IMG/VR virus record: IMGVR_UViG_3300027741_000021
Span: 124,001-188,000 of that record
DNA length: 64,000 nucleotides
Source of the DNA: a virus
Reading direction: 5' to 3' (one strand)
Shown here: positions 40,441-48,468 of the stretch, in pieces
How positions within the stretch are numbered: position 1 is the stretch's first letter
Layout: each line of letters begins with the position of its first letter
Notes under the pieces: generated by a model
What the model was told of the DNA's origin: nothing
Database searches by the model: none
What the model saw: only the letters and a program-made list of their open reading frames with translations
Made by a program: the position numbers and the translations under genes

Positions 40441-41395
40441 GGAGTATAGCAGGCTGGTAGAATTTCCACGACCTTGCTTCGTCCAAATAATCTTCAGCAA
40501 TGGGCTGGTTGTACTTGCTTTGATAGCTGGCTCGCATGCCGCCTTGGCTCATTTGACGTGTGACTTCTTCGTCGACACTTTGATCCAACATATTTGGTAA
40601 GCCTTGTGCCTTACGAGCCATATGACGGGCCCAATCTACTTTTTCATCATCAACAGTATCAACTAACTCAGCCATCTTTTTTGCAATTAAATTGTGTGCT
40701 GTTGATGGTTTATATTTTTTCATATTCAACTTTTTAGCAACATTAAGATAAAGTTGTAAATCATTGCTATCATCGCCACCATTGAAATCACCTCGAGCAA
40801 ACTCATTTAAGTTTTCTGCACCCATAGCAGTATCCAACATCTTGACCACTGTGTTGGCCAATTTAGGGTTCTTCTGTGTGTTGGGATATAGACTCATGAC
40901 CAATGCAGTGCGCTGGCGTTCTGTCAACGACGGCCATGCTGTGCGTATCTGTGTGGCTGAAGTCATACCTGGCCCAAACTCCACCGTGGGCAAGTAAGCC
41001 ATGTATGCGTGTTGAGTCATGGGTGCCATTTGATCCGAGATGGGTTGCAAGTATGACAGTGTGCCATCACGTTTGATACCACCAGGTTGTGGGGGCTTTG
41101 TGGCGTCTTTCTCTGAACGCACAAAAATCAACTGTGTGTCTGCAGGATTGTAACTGCGTGTGATTTCTTCTGCACGGAATGGTGATTTAACTTGATAGAA
41201 GTCTCCTGGAGGAACTCCGGCCAACTGTGCTAGCTTTTCTTTTAGTCGGAAAGGAAAAGGGCGAGTTGAAGTGTCGTTGGTTGCAGCCACTTTGACATCA
41301 GCATTGGGAAATGCTTGAGTAGCAGAATTATACAGTGCTAAATGGCCTGCGTGAAAAGGATGAAATCCACCAGGCATGATTACTAATTGTTTCAT
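40436..41395 (-). CDS. Nucleotidyltransferase (cytidylyltransferase fold)
   Basis: 319 aa. GGFHPFHAGHLALYNSA at 9-25 is the HxGH nucleotide-binding motif of NMN/cytidylyl transferases, and SATQIRTAWPSL is the later xSTxIR-type motif. The C-terminal half, an extra 150 residues, is helical and ends with IAEDYLDEARSW. It contains IAE and VDE motifs reminiscent of the packaged block, so it might be processed. It probably activates a nucleotide or cofactor, for example CMP/NAD-type; exact substrate not visible. Confidence 0.75.
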   Translation of the reverse strand: MKQLVIMPGGFHPFHAGHLALYNSATQAFPNADVKVAATNDTSTRPFPFRLKEKLAQLAGVPPGDFYQVKSPFRAEEITRSYNPADTQLIFVRSEKDATKPPQPGGIKRDGTLSYLQPISDQMAPMTQHAYMAYLPTVEFGPGMTSATQIRTAWPSLTERQRTALVMSLYPNTQKNPKLANTVVKMLDTAMGAENLNEFARGDFNGGDDSNDLQLYLNVAKKLNMKKYKPSTAHNLIAKKMAELVDTVDDEKVDWARHMARKAQGLPNMLDQSVDEEVTRQMSQGGMRASYQSKYNQPIAEDYLDEARSWKFYQPAILR

Positions 41396-41401
41396 ACCCA
41401 G

Positions 41402-41409
41402 TATTTAGT
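41402..41409 (-). promoter_or_regulatory. Candidate late promoter box ACTAAATA
   Basis: Minus-strand ACTAAATA directly after the TAA stop of the 41409-41846 gene, six bases before the next ATG at 41395. So short a leader makes this the weakest of the boxes. Confidence 0.3.
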
Positions 41410-41846
41410 TACAAGTTTTCTAATAGCCAGAGGTAGATGGGTGTGGTAAATTTCACAGAGACTGTGCCATTGCAGCCCATCTCACCATAGAACTGGTCTG
41501 TAGTGTCGGCACCGTGACCATTGAAATTGTGCCGATATTCTGCCAAGGTAGATATCAAATATGTTACATCAATATCTTCAAACATGATATCGTCAATTCT
41601 AATGCTGGCATCTTTGATAATGTTCTTGTCGGCATCCAGTTGAGTATGCTTGCGCAGTTTGTTCTTTAAAACAAATCGCAACTCATGCTCTCCATCCTGA
41701 TCACTCAAGTCATGTTCAACGGTCTCAGTTTGACTCACATGGGCTTGATCAAAGATTTTATCACCATCTAACCAAACTTCCATGCCCAACGGCACAGCAG
41801 GATCACTCGGAGTGATACTAAATCCAAATTTAGCAGTGCTGGACAT
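41409..41846 (-). CDS. Hypothetical beta-rich phage protein
   Basis: 145 aa, MSSTAKFGFSITPSDPAVPLGMEVWLDGDKIFDQ. Alternating strands, a central TVEHDLSDQDGEHELRFVLKN pattern and TPIYLWLLENL at the end suggest a beta-sandwich such as carbohydrate-binding or tail proteins. No catalytic residues are evident. It starts one base after the next upstream gene's stop and shares a transcript with it. I do not recognise a named family. Confidence 0.7.
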   Translation of the reverse strand: MSSTAKFGFSITPSDPAVPLGMEVWLDGDKIFDQAHVSQTETVEHDLSDQDGEHELRFVLKNKLRKHTQLDADKNIIKDASIRIDDIMFEDIDVTYLISTLAEYRHNFNGHGADTTDQFYGEMGCNGTVSVKFTTPIYLWLLENL

Positions 41847-42224
41847 TTAGTATGTGGCCTGTACTGTTTCGATTACACCGTCTTGGAAATTAGAGACCAC
41901 TGCTCGTAACCACACAAAGTTGCCCACCACAGCTTGTATGTAAGTGTCTGTGATAGTGCTGGAATCGGCACTACTGCCATCGCCATAGGACGCTATATCA
42001 AACCAACGTGATTCAGCAGGATCATTGTCCAAAGTAGCTTGGATAGAAACTTCACCTTGCACGCCACGAAACACCCAGCGTAGAGTTTGGATGCCGCCAC
42101 GACCAAGATAGTAGTTGGCAGCTTTTTGTGGATCGCCAATGAAATCTTGTGAGGACCCGTCATAGTTACCAGATGGCACACCATACTCTGTATAAGGCAC
42201 TAGTGTGACAGTGGTAATGGCCAT
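41847..42224 (-). CDS. Hypothetical phage structural-type protein
   Basis: 125 aa, MAITTVTLVPYTEYGVPSGNYDGSSQDFIGDPQKAANYYLGRGG, strand-rich with a late WFDIASYGDGSSADSSTITDTYIQAVVGNFVWLRAVVSNF. Ser/Thr/Gly-rich loops and lack of charged helices suggest a virion surface or tail-type protein. Its start overlaps the 52-aa gene's stop as TAATG. Confidence 0.7.
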   Translation of the reverse strand: MAITTVTLVPYTEYGVPSGNYDGSSQDFIGDPQKAANYYLGRGGIQTLRWVFRGVQGEVSIQATLDNDPAESRWFDIASYGDGSSADSSTITDTYIQAVVGNFVWLRAVVSNFQDGVIETVQATY

Positions 42225-42382
42225 TATGCTCGATCCACTTCCACAACAACGCCTGCAAGTTCTTCAACCACAGACACCAGTGATGCTATAACATCATCTG
42301 TAGCCACTTCAGCAGGTGCTGCATCGTCTTTGACCAATTTATTGAGTGTAATTACAATAGTTTCGGTATAAATTTTAGCCAT
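42224..42382 (-). CDS. 52-aa conserved-looking small protein
   Basis: Starts MAKIYTETIVITLNKLVKDD and ends LAGVVVEVDRA, with AAGGA at good spacing before the ATG at 42382 and a TAATG overlap with the next gene. Mostly helical, with an N-terminal strand. Too short for a family call. Confidence 0.65.
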   Translation of the reverse strand: MAKIYTETIVITLNKLVKDDAAPAEVATDDVIASLVSVVEELAGVVVEVDRA

Positions 42383-42483
42383 TTATTATTTCCTTATGTT
42401 TTTTGTAAGGGCCTCTCTTTACTCCAAGCATAGCGAGACTTCTTTGTTTTTTAAATTCTTCATAGTGTTTCAATTCCATACTG

Positions 42484-42491
42484 TATTTATG
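42484..42491 (-). promoter_or_regulatory. Candidate late promoter box CATAAATA
   Basis: Minus-strand CATAAATA embeds the TAA stop of the 42487-43197 gene and sits about 100 bases upstream of the 52-aa gene, the first of a three-gene run. Confidence 0.45.
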
Positions 42492-43197
42492 GCCGTTTTT
42501 GCACTTGTACAGTTTTACGAGTCAACCCCGGACATAGCATTGCCAACATGGTAATATGCTTGAGATCAGTGTGTTCTATAAAATAATGCCCCCGACACCA
42601 ATCAGATCCTGCTCCTGACCAGTTATAACCATATGGACTCGGGCGCGACTGTGCAGTAAACCATTTTTTAGTTACGGGACTGGCCACAAGATCTGGAGTC
42701 TGATTGCTGATCCACGTCCATAATGCCTGTTTCTTTTCCAATGCCAGATTCTTTTCCTTAAAATAAGTTCTGTATGGATATTTAGGTTCAGTTGCTAACA
42801 TTACCACATCCGACGGATATACCACTGCTGCTTGTTTGGTAGTTGACTCCATGGGATAATTCTTCTGCAGGATCTCAACATCTTGAAGATCATTGGTGTA
42901 CACATGAAAAGTGTTATGCCCATACGTGCGATGAATGAATGTGCTCTTGAGAGTCGCCATTACATGCACAGCATGCATTAGATTCTCCTTGGTCAAGTCT
43001 GATATTCTTGCCCGACCAATGGCCGAAAGATGATATTGATCATGTTTACGCATTCTTTCCAAAACCGCTGTTCGAGAAAGATTGCGCAGCAACCAAGCAT
43101 CATTGATCCGCAGACTTACTACATATTCGTACTTGCCGAAATAAAGTGAGTCGCGTGGCTCACACTGTATCTGGGCTGGTGATATGCGTATGTACAT
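42487..43197 (-). CDS. Hypothetical protein coupled to clpA
   Basis: 236 aa, MYIRISPAQIQCEPRDSLYFGKYEYVVSLRINDAWLLRNLSRTAV. Alternating charged helices and strands, with TFIHRTYGHNTFHVYTNDLQDVEIL and QSRPSPYGYNWSGAGSDWCRGHYF toward the end. It overlaps the clpA 3' end by 38 bases. The conserved-looking Trp/Tyr/Gly C-terminal loop is unusual, but I recognise no family. Could be an adaptor linked to the Clp chaperone by position (inference). Confidence 0.6.
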   Translation of the reverse strand: MYIRISPAQIQCEPRDSLYFGKYEYVVSLRINDAWLLRNLSRTAVLERMRKHDQYHLSAIGRARISDLTKENLMHAVHVMATLKSTFIHRTYGHNTFHVYTNDLQDVEILQKNYPMESTTKQAAVVYPSDVVMLATEPKYPYRTYFKEKNLALEKKQALWTWISNQTPDLVASPVTKKWFTAQSRPSPYGYNWSGAGSDWCRGHYFIEHTDLKHITMLAMLCPGLTRKTVQVQKRP

Positions 43198-45439
43198 GTT
43201 GTGGGTCCTTTAGTTCAAACACAATCTTTTCGTCTTGTAATTCCACATTTAATGCACAGTCGGTCAACTGTTCAAACAAGATACGCTTGCTCAATGGCAC
43301 ACGGATCAATTCATCAATCTTGCGATTCAACGGACGAGCACCCATTTTGCTATCGTAACCCTTGTCTGCCAACAGTTCAATCACTGCTTCTGAGAAAAAC
43401 AGTTTGATGTTCTTTTCTGCCACACTTGATTTCAAGTGATCCAAGAACTTCACCACAATCTTCTTGATAGCCAAGGTGTCCAACTTGACAAACTTGCAGA
43501 TCTTGTCAATACGATTGCGCAGCTCTGGGCGGAAAAACTCTTTCATTGCACGATCTTCTTCACCGGTCTTGGACAAGTCTGTAGAGAATCCAATGTTGTT
43601 GTTTTCATTGTCTCTGGCACCCAGGTTTGATGTCATGATGATAATGGTGTTCTTGCAGTCTACCCGTTTGCCATTTGCGCCAGTCACATGTCCTTCATCC
43701 AGCATTTGCAGCAGGATGTTGGTAACGTCAGAGTGTGCTTTTTCAATTTCATCAAACAAGATAACAGAGAATGGATGCTTGCTGAGGTCACTGATCAGTT
43801 TGCCACCGCCCACATTGCCATCCGCAAAGCCCACATAGCCAGGAGGTGCACCAATCAGGCTGCTGACCGAGAACTTTTCTTGAAACTCACTCATGTCATA
43901 GCGCAGCAGATGCATGTCCAGGTTCTCACTCAACAGCTTGGCCAACTCAGTTTTGCCTGTACCTGTTGGGCCCAGAAACAAGAAACTTGCCATGGGCTTG
44001 CCTTGTGTACCAATACCTGAGAAGTTGATATACACACGTTCTAGCACACTATCCACGGCTTCTTCTTGTCCGTACAGCTTTTGCTTGATGTTAGATTCCA
44101 GATCCACAATCTTCAAACTGCGTTCATTTTGCAAGCGGTCAGTGGGCACACCTGTTACTCGTGCCACTTGTTCTTCGATCATGCTTTTGTTCACAGTGAC
44201 CTGACCTGCATCCTTCACACGTTCTCTGGCACATGCAGCATCCAGCAAGTCAATTGATTTGTCTGGATTCTTTTTGTCATGGATATAACGACCAGCAAGA
44301 TCCACAGCAGCAGTCATGGCTTCTGTGTCGATCATGACATTGTGGAATTTTTCCAAGCGTGGGCTCAGTCCAATCAGAATCTTTTCTGTGGTGTCACGAT
44401 CTGGTTCATCAATGCTGAGACGATAGAAGCGACGCATGAGTGCGCGGTCTTTCTCAAATGACTCGTAGTATTCTTCCCAGGTGGTTGATGCAATTACTTT
44501 TAAATTGCCTTTGGTAATAGCTGGCTTCAGCATGTTAGCAAAGTCCAAGCTACCCGAACTGCCTGCCCCTGCACCTTTCATGGTATGCGCTTCATCCACA
44601 AACAAGATGCAATTTTTCTTGGCTTCCAGGGCAGCAATTACTGCTTTGAACTTTTCTTCAAAGTCGCCGCGATATTTTGATCCTGCTACCAAGCTACCAA
44701 TTTCCAGGCTCCATACTTCGTGATTTTTAAGGAACTCAGGCACACGATTTTGTGCGATTTCCTGTGCAAGGCCTTCAATGATGGCAGTTTTGCCCACACC
44801 TGGATCACCTACCATGAGTACATTGGCTTTGAAACGACGTGCTAGCACAGCGATCATTTCATCCAGTTCTGTTGAGCGTCCAATCAGCGGTTCCAATTGA
44901 TCTGCTGCGGCCATTGAACTGAGACTGGTACAGTATTCTTCCAGCACTTCTGTGGCTTGTTGATGATTCATACCTGCGGCTGCTCGCTCAGATTTGTAGT
45001 TCTTGGTCCAGAAGTCTACGAATTCAGTTTTGTGTACACCGTATTTCAGCAAGAAGTAGTGTGCATTGCTGTTGGTCTCGCCCATGATGGCCAAGTACAA
45101 GTCAACAGTGACCACTTGTCTGCGTCCTGTAAACAATACCTGGGTTAGCGCACGATTAAACACTCGCTCTAGTGCAACAGTTTTACGTGGAGTTAGATCT
45201 TCTCCAGCACGAATTAGACTTTGTAGACTGTCCAAGTAGCCGCACAGTTCAGTTTCTAACATGTCCACATCGCAGCCGTATTTGGCTAGAGTCTTTCTAA
45301 ATGGATCATGTCTGATTAAACTCAGCAACAAGTGTTCTGTTAGAACATATTCATGTTGCCAGCCACGTGCGATTTGCACAGCGCCTTCAATGATGGCGTC
45401 AATTTCGGGATTGTCTTGGATTTGATTTGAATTGCTCAT
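43160..45439 (-). CDS. clpA: ClpA-like AAA+ unfoldase
   Basis: 759 aa, the usual ClpA length. The N-domain (1-150) is followed by AAA-1 with Walker A GDPGVGKTA at 211-219 and Walker B ILFVDEA at 278-284, then AAA-2 with GPTGTGKT at 490-497 and ILFDEIE at 560-566. Residues 616-618 are I-G-F in the loop that docks on ClpP (the IGF/IGL motif), so the protein keeps the contact needed to feed a protease. No ClpP gene is seen, so host ClpP is the likely partner. The upstream palindrome and promoter at 45446-45474 suggest repressor control. Confidence 0.93.
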   Translation of the reverse strand: MSNSNQIQDNPEIDAIIEGAVQIARGWQHEYVLTEHLLLSLIRHDPFRKTLAKYGCDVDMLETELCGYLDSLQSLIRAGEDLTPRKTVALERVFNRALTQVLFTGRRQVVTVDLYLAIMGETNSNAHYFLLKYGVHKTEFVDFWTKNYKSERAAAGMNHQQATEVLEEYCTSLSSMAAADQLEPLIGRSTELDEMIAVLARRFKANVLMVGDPGVGKTAIIEGLAQEIAQNRVPEFLKNHEVWSLEIGSLVAGSKYRGDFEEKFKAVIAALEAKKNCILFVDEAHTMKGAGAGSSGSLDFANMLKPAITKGNLKVIASTTWEEYYESFEKDRALMRRFYRLSIDEPDRDTTEKILIGLSPRLEKFHNVMIDTEAMTAAVDLAGRYIHDKKNPDKSIDLLDAACARERVKDAGQVTVNKSMIEEQVARVTGVPTDRLQNERSLKIVDLESNIKQKLYGQEEAVDSVLERVYINFSGIGTQGKPMASFLFLGPTGTGKTELAKLLSENLDMHLLRYDMSEFQEKFSVSSLIGAPPGYVGFADGNVGGGKLISDLSKHPFSVILFDEIEKAHSDVTNILLQMLDEGHVTGANGKRVDCKNTIIIMTSNLGARDNENNNIGFSTDLSKTGEEDRAMKEFFRPELRNRIDKICKFVKLDTLAIKKIVVKFLDHLKSSVAEKNIKLFFSEAVIELLADKGYDSKMGARPLNRKIDELIRVPLSKRILFEQLTDCALNVELQDEKIVFELKDPQHVHTHITSPDTV

Positions 45440-45445
45440 GTGAGT

Positions 45446-45474
45446 AGTATACTATAGATCTCAATTGAGATCAA
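45446..45474 (-). promoter_or_regulatory. Promoter with palindromic operator upstream of clpA
   Basis: Minus-strand TTGATC, a 17-base spacer and TATACT. The perfect 16-base palindrome GATCTCAATTGAGATC (45457-45472) overlaps the spacer and -35, a typical operator position. The predicted transcript start falls at or next to the clpA ATG (45439), so the mRNA may be leaderless. Confidence 0.5.
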
Positions 45475-45486
45475 CCTTTCATGTGA

Positions 45487-46266
45487 TTATTCGGCAGATT
45501 CCCGCTGTATAGCTGCCATCAATTCTGGAGAGATCCTGGCGGGCAATCTGGCTTGTACTCTGACCAACATGTCTCCCAGCTGGCCATTTCGATCTGGCAA
45601 GCCGCGACCTCTAGCACGTAACATACTGCCAGGCTGTGTGTTGGCAGGTATGCTGATTTCAATTCGATTGCCACGTATGTCCAACATGGGCACATCACCT
45701 CCTGCAATGAATTTCCACATGCTCACAGTGGTTTCAGTATGCACATTGTTGTTCACACGTTGCCATGTCTTGTCCGGATGCACACGGAACGTGATCACAA
45801 GATCCTGCCCACCGGGACCAAGACTGGGATATTGCACATTGTCCCCGTCGGCAATACCATTGGGAATGTTGATTTCAATATTGTGTGTGCCTGTTGGTGT
45901 GCCCATGGCCACAACTCTGGACCCTGGCGCAGCCACATCTTGTATGGTTATCCACAAGGTCATTCTGGCATGGCTACGCTGTTGTGGTTGTTGAAATTTG
46001 GTTCCAAACATGTTGAAGATTTCATTGAAATCAAAGTTCTGATGGAATCCGCCACCACCAAATGGCGGTTGTGGCTGAGGGTTGTTGTATGCTGCTCGTT
46101 TTTGCTCGTCGCCCAGTGTTTCGTAGGCAGCTTGAATCTCTTGGAATTTCTTTGTGTCACCACCTTTGTCAGGGTGATGCTGTGACGCCAGTTTTCTGAA
46201 CGCACGTTTTATTTCATCGGCAGAAGCGTTACGGGCCACGCCCAGGGTAGCATAGTGATCAGTCAT
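45487..46266 (-). CDS. DnaJ/CbpA-like J-domain co-chaperone
   Basis: 259 aa. The J-domain at 1-65 carries HPD at 31-33 (HHPDKGGDTKKF) and YETLGDEQKRAAYNN. A Gly/Phe-rich linker with NFDFNEIF leads to two C-terminal beta domains (NIEINIPNGIADGDNVQYPSLG, then MLRARGRGLPDRNGQLGDMLVRV). No zinc-finger region is present, so this is a class B, CbpA-type protein that stimulates host DnaK. Placed just upstream of clpA, it completes a phage-encoded protein-quality-control pair; T4-like phages use similar aids for capsid folding. Confidence 0.92.
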   Translation of the reverse strand: MTDHYATLGVARNASADEIKRAFRKLASQHHPDKGGDTKKFQEIQAAYETLGDEQKRAAYNNPQPQPPFGGGGFHQNFDFNEIFNMFGTKFQQPQQRSHARMTLWITIQDVAAPGSRVVAMGTPTGTHNIEINIPNGIADGDNVQYPSLGPGGQDLVITFRVHPDKTWQRVNNNVHTETTVSMWKFIAGGDVPMLDIRGNRIEISIPANTQPGSMLRARGRGLPDRNGQLGDMLVRVQARLPARISPELMAAIQRESAE

Positions 46267-46294
46267 TGTATGTAATTATACACACAGTAGTGGA

Positions 46295-46510
46295 TCATTT
46301 CTTTTCAGGGACTCGAGTGCCCTCCAGTTTTTTGTGCTTTTTCATTGTTTTGCAAGTTTGTTTGACCTTGCCTTTGGAATCTTTAACTGGCTGCCCAGCA
46401 CGATCTCGGACGTCTACGCAAACTTGTGTGGTCTCTGCTCGTGCCGGCAAACCTGATGCCAGTAACAACAATATCACTAGCAAAATTCCAATCAAAATTG
46501 AATTTTTCAT
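46295..46510 (-). CDS. Small secreted protein with signal peptide
   Basis: 71 aa. A hydrophobic leader (residues 4-20) ends SGLPARA|E, a signal peptidase I-type site. The mature 46 residues are basic and have two cysteines (QVCVDVRDRAGQ and KVKQTCKTMKK), possibly a disulfide. AAGGACAT precedes the start. No family is known. It lies beside the lysis genes, so it may act in the periplasm, for instance in timing or binding cell-wall material (inference). Confidence 0.75.
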   Translation of the reverse strand: MKNSILIGILLVILLLLASGLPARAETTQVCVDVRDRAGQPVKDSKGKVKQTCKTMKKHKKLEGTRVPEKK

Positions 46511-46519
46511 GTCATGTCC

Positions 46520-47092
46520 TTATAGTTCTGGAAATACAGGGTCAGGAGGTGCTTTTTTGCCTCCCCATCCTATGGTCACTGGTGCTGCTGCTGATACTGT
46601 GGGCCAGGTAACTGCTGTGGGCGTGGTTGGTGTACCAAAACCACCTGGTGAGCTAACGCCTGTTGTTGGCGCAGAGCCAAATGCTGTTGGGCTGGTTGCA
46701 AATCCTGCACTTGATGTTGTTGCGTTGACATTAACAGGTACTCCTGGGTTGGTGGACTGTACATAAGTTGTGCCTGCATTAGATGGCAATTGTATACCAC
46801 CGTTGTTGGCTCCGTTGAGTTTTTCCTGTGTACGTCCATATGCTGCCAGTCCTAACACACCACCCATGGCAATGTGAAACAAGCCAGCACCTTGCAAGGT
46901 CAATGGTTGCCATTGGCTGGTCACTGCTCCTTTGCTCATTGACTGTAACAAACTCCATAGCACTGGAAATATGATAAAGTCGCACATGCACACAGTCATG
47001 TACATCCAGCCCATCATGGGCCGCCATTTTGAATTCATCCAGTCTTCTTTGGCTTTTTCACTGTGACTTGCGTGATGATGTTTTTTTGTCAT
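46520..47092 (-). CDS. Holin (3TM GTA-holin-like)
   Basis: 190 aa. The N-terminus is basic/His-rich (MTKKHHHASHSEK) and leads to KWRPMMGWMYMTVCMCDFIIFPVLWSLL and QPLTLQGAGLFHIAMGGVLGLAAYGRTQEK, two to three hydrophobic segments in the order of the 3TM holin family (GTA-type, W-x-x-RPxxG start and GxxxGxAAxGR end). The C-terminal half is a Thr/Ser/Gly-rich tail with low complexity. Next to a GH19 endolysin and spanins, so a lysis holin is likely. Confidence 0.8.
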   Translation of the reverse strand: MTKKHHHASHSEKAKEDWMNSKWRPMMGWMYMTVCMCDFIIFPVLWSLLQSMSKGAVTSQWQPLTLQGAGLFHIAMGGVLGLAAYGRTQEKLNGANNGGIQLPSNAGTTYVQSTNPGVPVNVNATTSSAGFATSPTAFGSAPTTGVSSPGGFGTPTTPTAVTWPTVSAAAPVTIGWGGKKAPPDPVFPEL

Positions 47093-47093
47093 T

Positions 47094-47714
47094 TTATACT
47101 CCCATCACATGCAATGCATGTTCATAATGGCTGATGCGATCCTCCAGCCCAAGGTATCCACCATTAATGGCTCGTGTGAGCCCTTTTATATCCCCGACAT
47201 CTGCGAATCTATTCAAGTTGTTGGTTTCCCAGAACCAGCAGGCAGACTGCGTAGCGCCTTCAAATGTGGCCAGATATTCACTGGCTTCCTCCACTGGAAT
47301 ATCCAAACTGCCGGCGAAGAATGTGTAGTTATCGCGCCCGGTGAGTTGTATCAGCCCACGTCCGCAGAAACGATAGCCATCGCCTGACGCTTCGTCACCG
47401 TTGCCCATTCTATTGGCATATACTCTATTGGCAATCCGTTCAGGCTTGTTGGCATAAGCTGCTGCTGTGGCATCATCGGTGAAATACTTGCCAAATGTTT
47501 TTCTTAAACTAGCAGCTCGGTAGTTGAGATTTTCTTTCACAAACACAAAGTTTCCTGACTCGTGAGCGCATTGTGCGATAAAGGCAGCAACTCTGGCAGG
47601 GGTATTGATATCGTATTCGGGCAACAGTTGATCAATGGCTTCATACCAATGTTCAATGTGCGGGTTCTTGACCATTTGCTTTAGTTGTTCCAGTGTGAGT
47701 ATTGAATTGCTCAT
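47094..47714 (-). CDS. Endolysin, GH19 chitinase/lysozyme family
   Basis: 206 aa started at ATG 47714 (ATGA overlap with the o-spanin stop; ATG 47762 is an alternative). RVAAFIAQCAHESGNFVFVKENLNY gives the GH19 catalytic Glu in HESGNF, and YRFCGRGLIQLTGRDNYTFFAG is the strongly conserved second block. It degrades peptidoglycan or chitin-like glycans. No signal peptide or transmembrane segment is seen, so it needs the adjacent holin. It is coupled with two spanins. Confidence 0.92.
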   Translation of the reverse strand: MSNSILTLEQLKQMVKNPHIEHWYEAIDQLLPEYDINTPARVAAFIAQCAHESGNFVFVKENLNYRAASLRKTFGKYFTDDATAAAYANKPERIANRVYANRMGNGDEASGDGYRFCGRGLIQLTGRDNYTFFAGSLDIPVEEASEYLATFEGATQSACWFWETNNLNRFADVGDIKGLTRAINGGYLGLEDRISHYEHALHVMGV

Positions 47715-47974
47715 TGTGCGCCATCCCATATTTTCTTTTGTTTTGTATACCATTCTTGCCAAGCTGAGTTTTTAGCTGAACAGTCGTGATATGCGGTATA
47801 GTTTTCTGTTACTGTTTTTACAAAATCTACTATACTGACCTGGTCTCTCGAAATGGTCTTTAGATCCATACAGCGTTGCATCAACATTTCTGGTGCATCA
47901 GGAAATGCAGCAGTAACAGGAACTGCTGCACAGCCAGACAAACACAATATCAGTGAAATGGCCAGGTATCTCAT
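47711..47974 (-). CDS. Lipoprotein, probable o-spanin
   Basis: 87 aa with a lipobox LCLSGC at 11-16 after a short hydrophobic leader (MRYLAISLILCLSG). The mature part has a proline-poor helix MLMQRCMDLKTISRDQVSIVDFVKTV and TAYHDCSAKNSAWQEWYTKQKKIWDG. It sits ATGA-coupled after the membrane-anchored coiled-coil protein, the normal arrangement of i-spanin and o-spanin pairs that disrupt the outer membrane. Longer than classical Rz1, which is more proline-rich, so a variant or unimolecular-type relative is possible. Confidence 0.7.
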   Translation of the reverse strand: MRYLAISLILCLSGCAAVPVTAAFPDAPEMLMQRCMDLKTISRDQVSIVDFVKTVTENYTAYHDCSAKNSAWQEWYTKQKKIWDGAQ

Positions 47975-48444
47975 TTCTTTTCCTCAACAGGTTGATTCAG
48001 TGCTGCCGCATTGTGTGTGGCAATAATGACTGTGGGTATGGGGCAATTTTCTACAAAACGTATCACTTCTTGATTGCCGACCACTTCTCTGTCTATGTAG
48101 TTAACAATGTCTTGTCCTCGATCGTGTATGACTCGGGTTTTTTTCACGAACTTTGTTATTATTTTTGTATTGGTTTCTGCACTGAGTTTTTCTGCTTCGG
48201 CTACTTTTGATTCTGCTTCACGCACACGTTCTCGCCAGGCCATTTCTGTTGAATATCCACCTTCAAAATAAACTCCTGTAACCAACAGCAAGATGCCTGC
48301 TATTTGCACAGGTGTTCTATAGGTGTTTACGAACGGAATGAAACTTACAAAAAAGCCAGCCACTGTGGTCACAGCGCCGGCTATTAAAATGATATTGACG
48401 ATCCAGTTTATGAATGCATCAGGAAGAAGGTGTAAAATCCACAT
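47971..48444 (-). CDS. Membrane-anchored coiled coil, probable i-spanin
   Basis: 157 aa started at ATG 48444 (MWILHLLPDAF; an ATG at 48462 is inside the hairpin). There are two hydrophobic segments (near 12-32 and 44-62), then a long charged helix EMAWRERVREAESKVAEAEKLSAETNTKIITKFVKKTR with heptad repeats. The end is VEEKK. The order after the holin/endolysin/lipoprotein cluster suits an inner-membrane spanin. The start is preceded by a hairpin with a GATAAATA late box. Confidence 0.65.
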   Translation of the reverse strand: MWILHLLPDAFINWIVNIILIAGAVTTVAGFFVSFIPFVNTYRTPVQIAGILLLVTGVYFEGGYSTEMAWRERVREAESKVAEAEKLSAETNTKIITKFVKKTRVIHDRGQDIVNYIDREVVGNQEVIRFVENCPIPTVIIATHNAAALNQPVEEKK

Positions 48445-48462
48445 GCAGATATTTATCTGCAA
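48445..48462 (-). promoter_or_regulatory. Hairpin with embedded late box upstream of the spanin gene
   Basis: TGCAGATA and TATCTGCA form a perfect 8-base stem with a two-base loop, ending at the ATG at 48444. GATAAATA (48450-48457) lies inside it. Early read-through RNA could fold and hide the start, while late transcripts starting within would not, like T4 lysozyme control. Confidence 0.45.
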
Positions 48463-48468
48463 AGGTGT

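Noticed and set aside
42375-42479. A 34-codon minus-strand frame (MELKHYEEFKKQ...) just upstream of the 52-aa gene
   Set aside because: Open and overlapping the next start, but a CATAAATA box lies directly before its ATG, so a transcript from that box would begin after the start. No Shine-Dalgarno sequence is visible. It may be chance.
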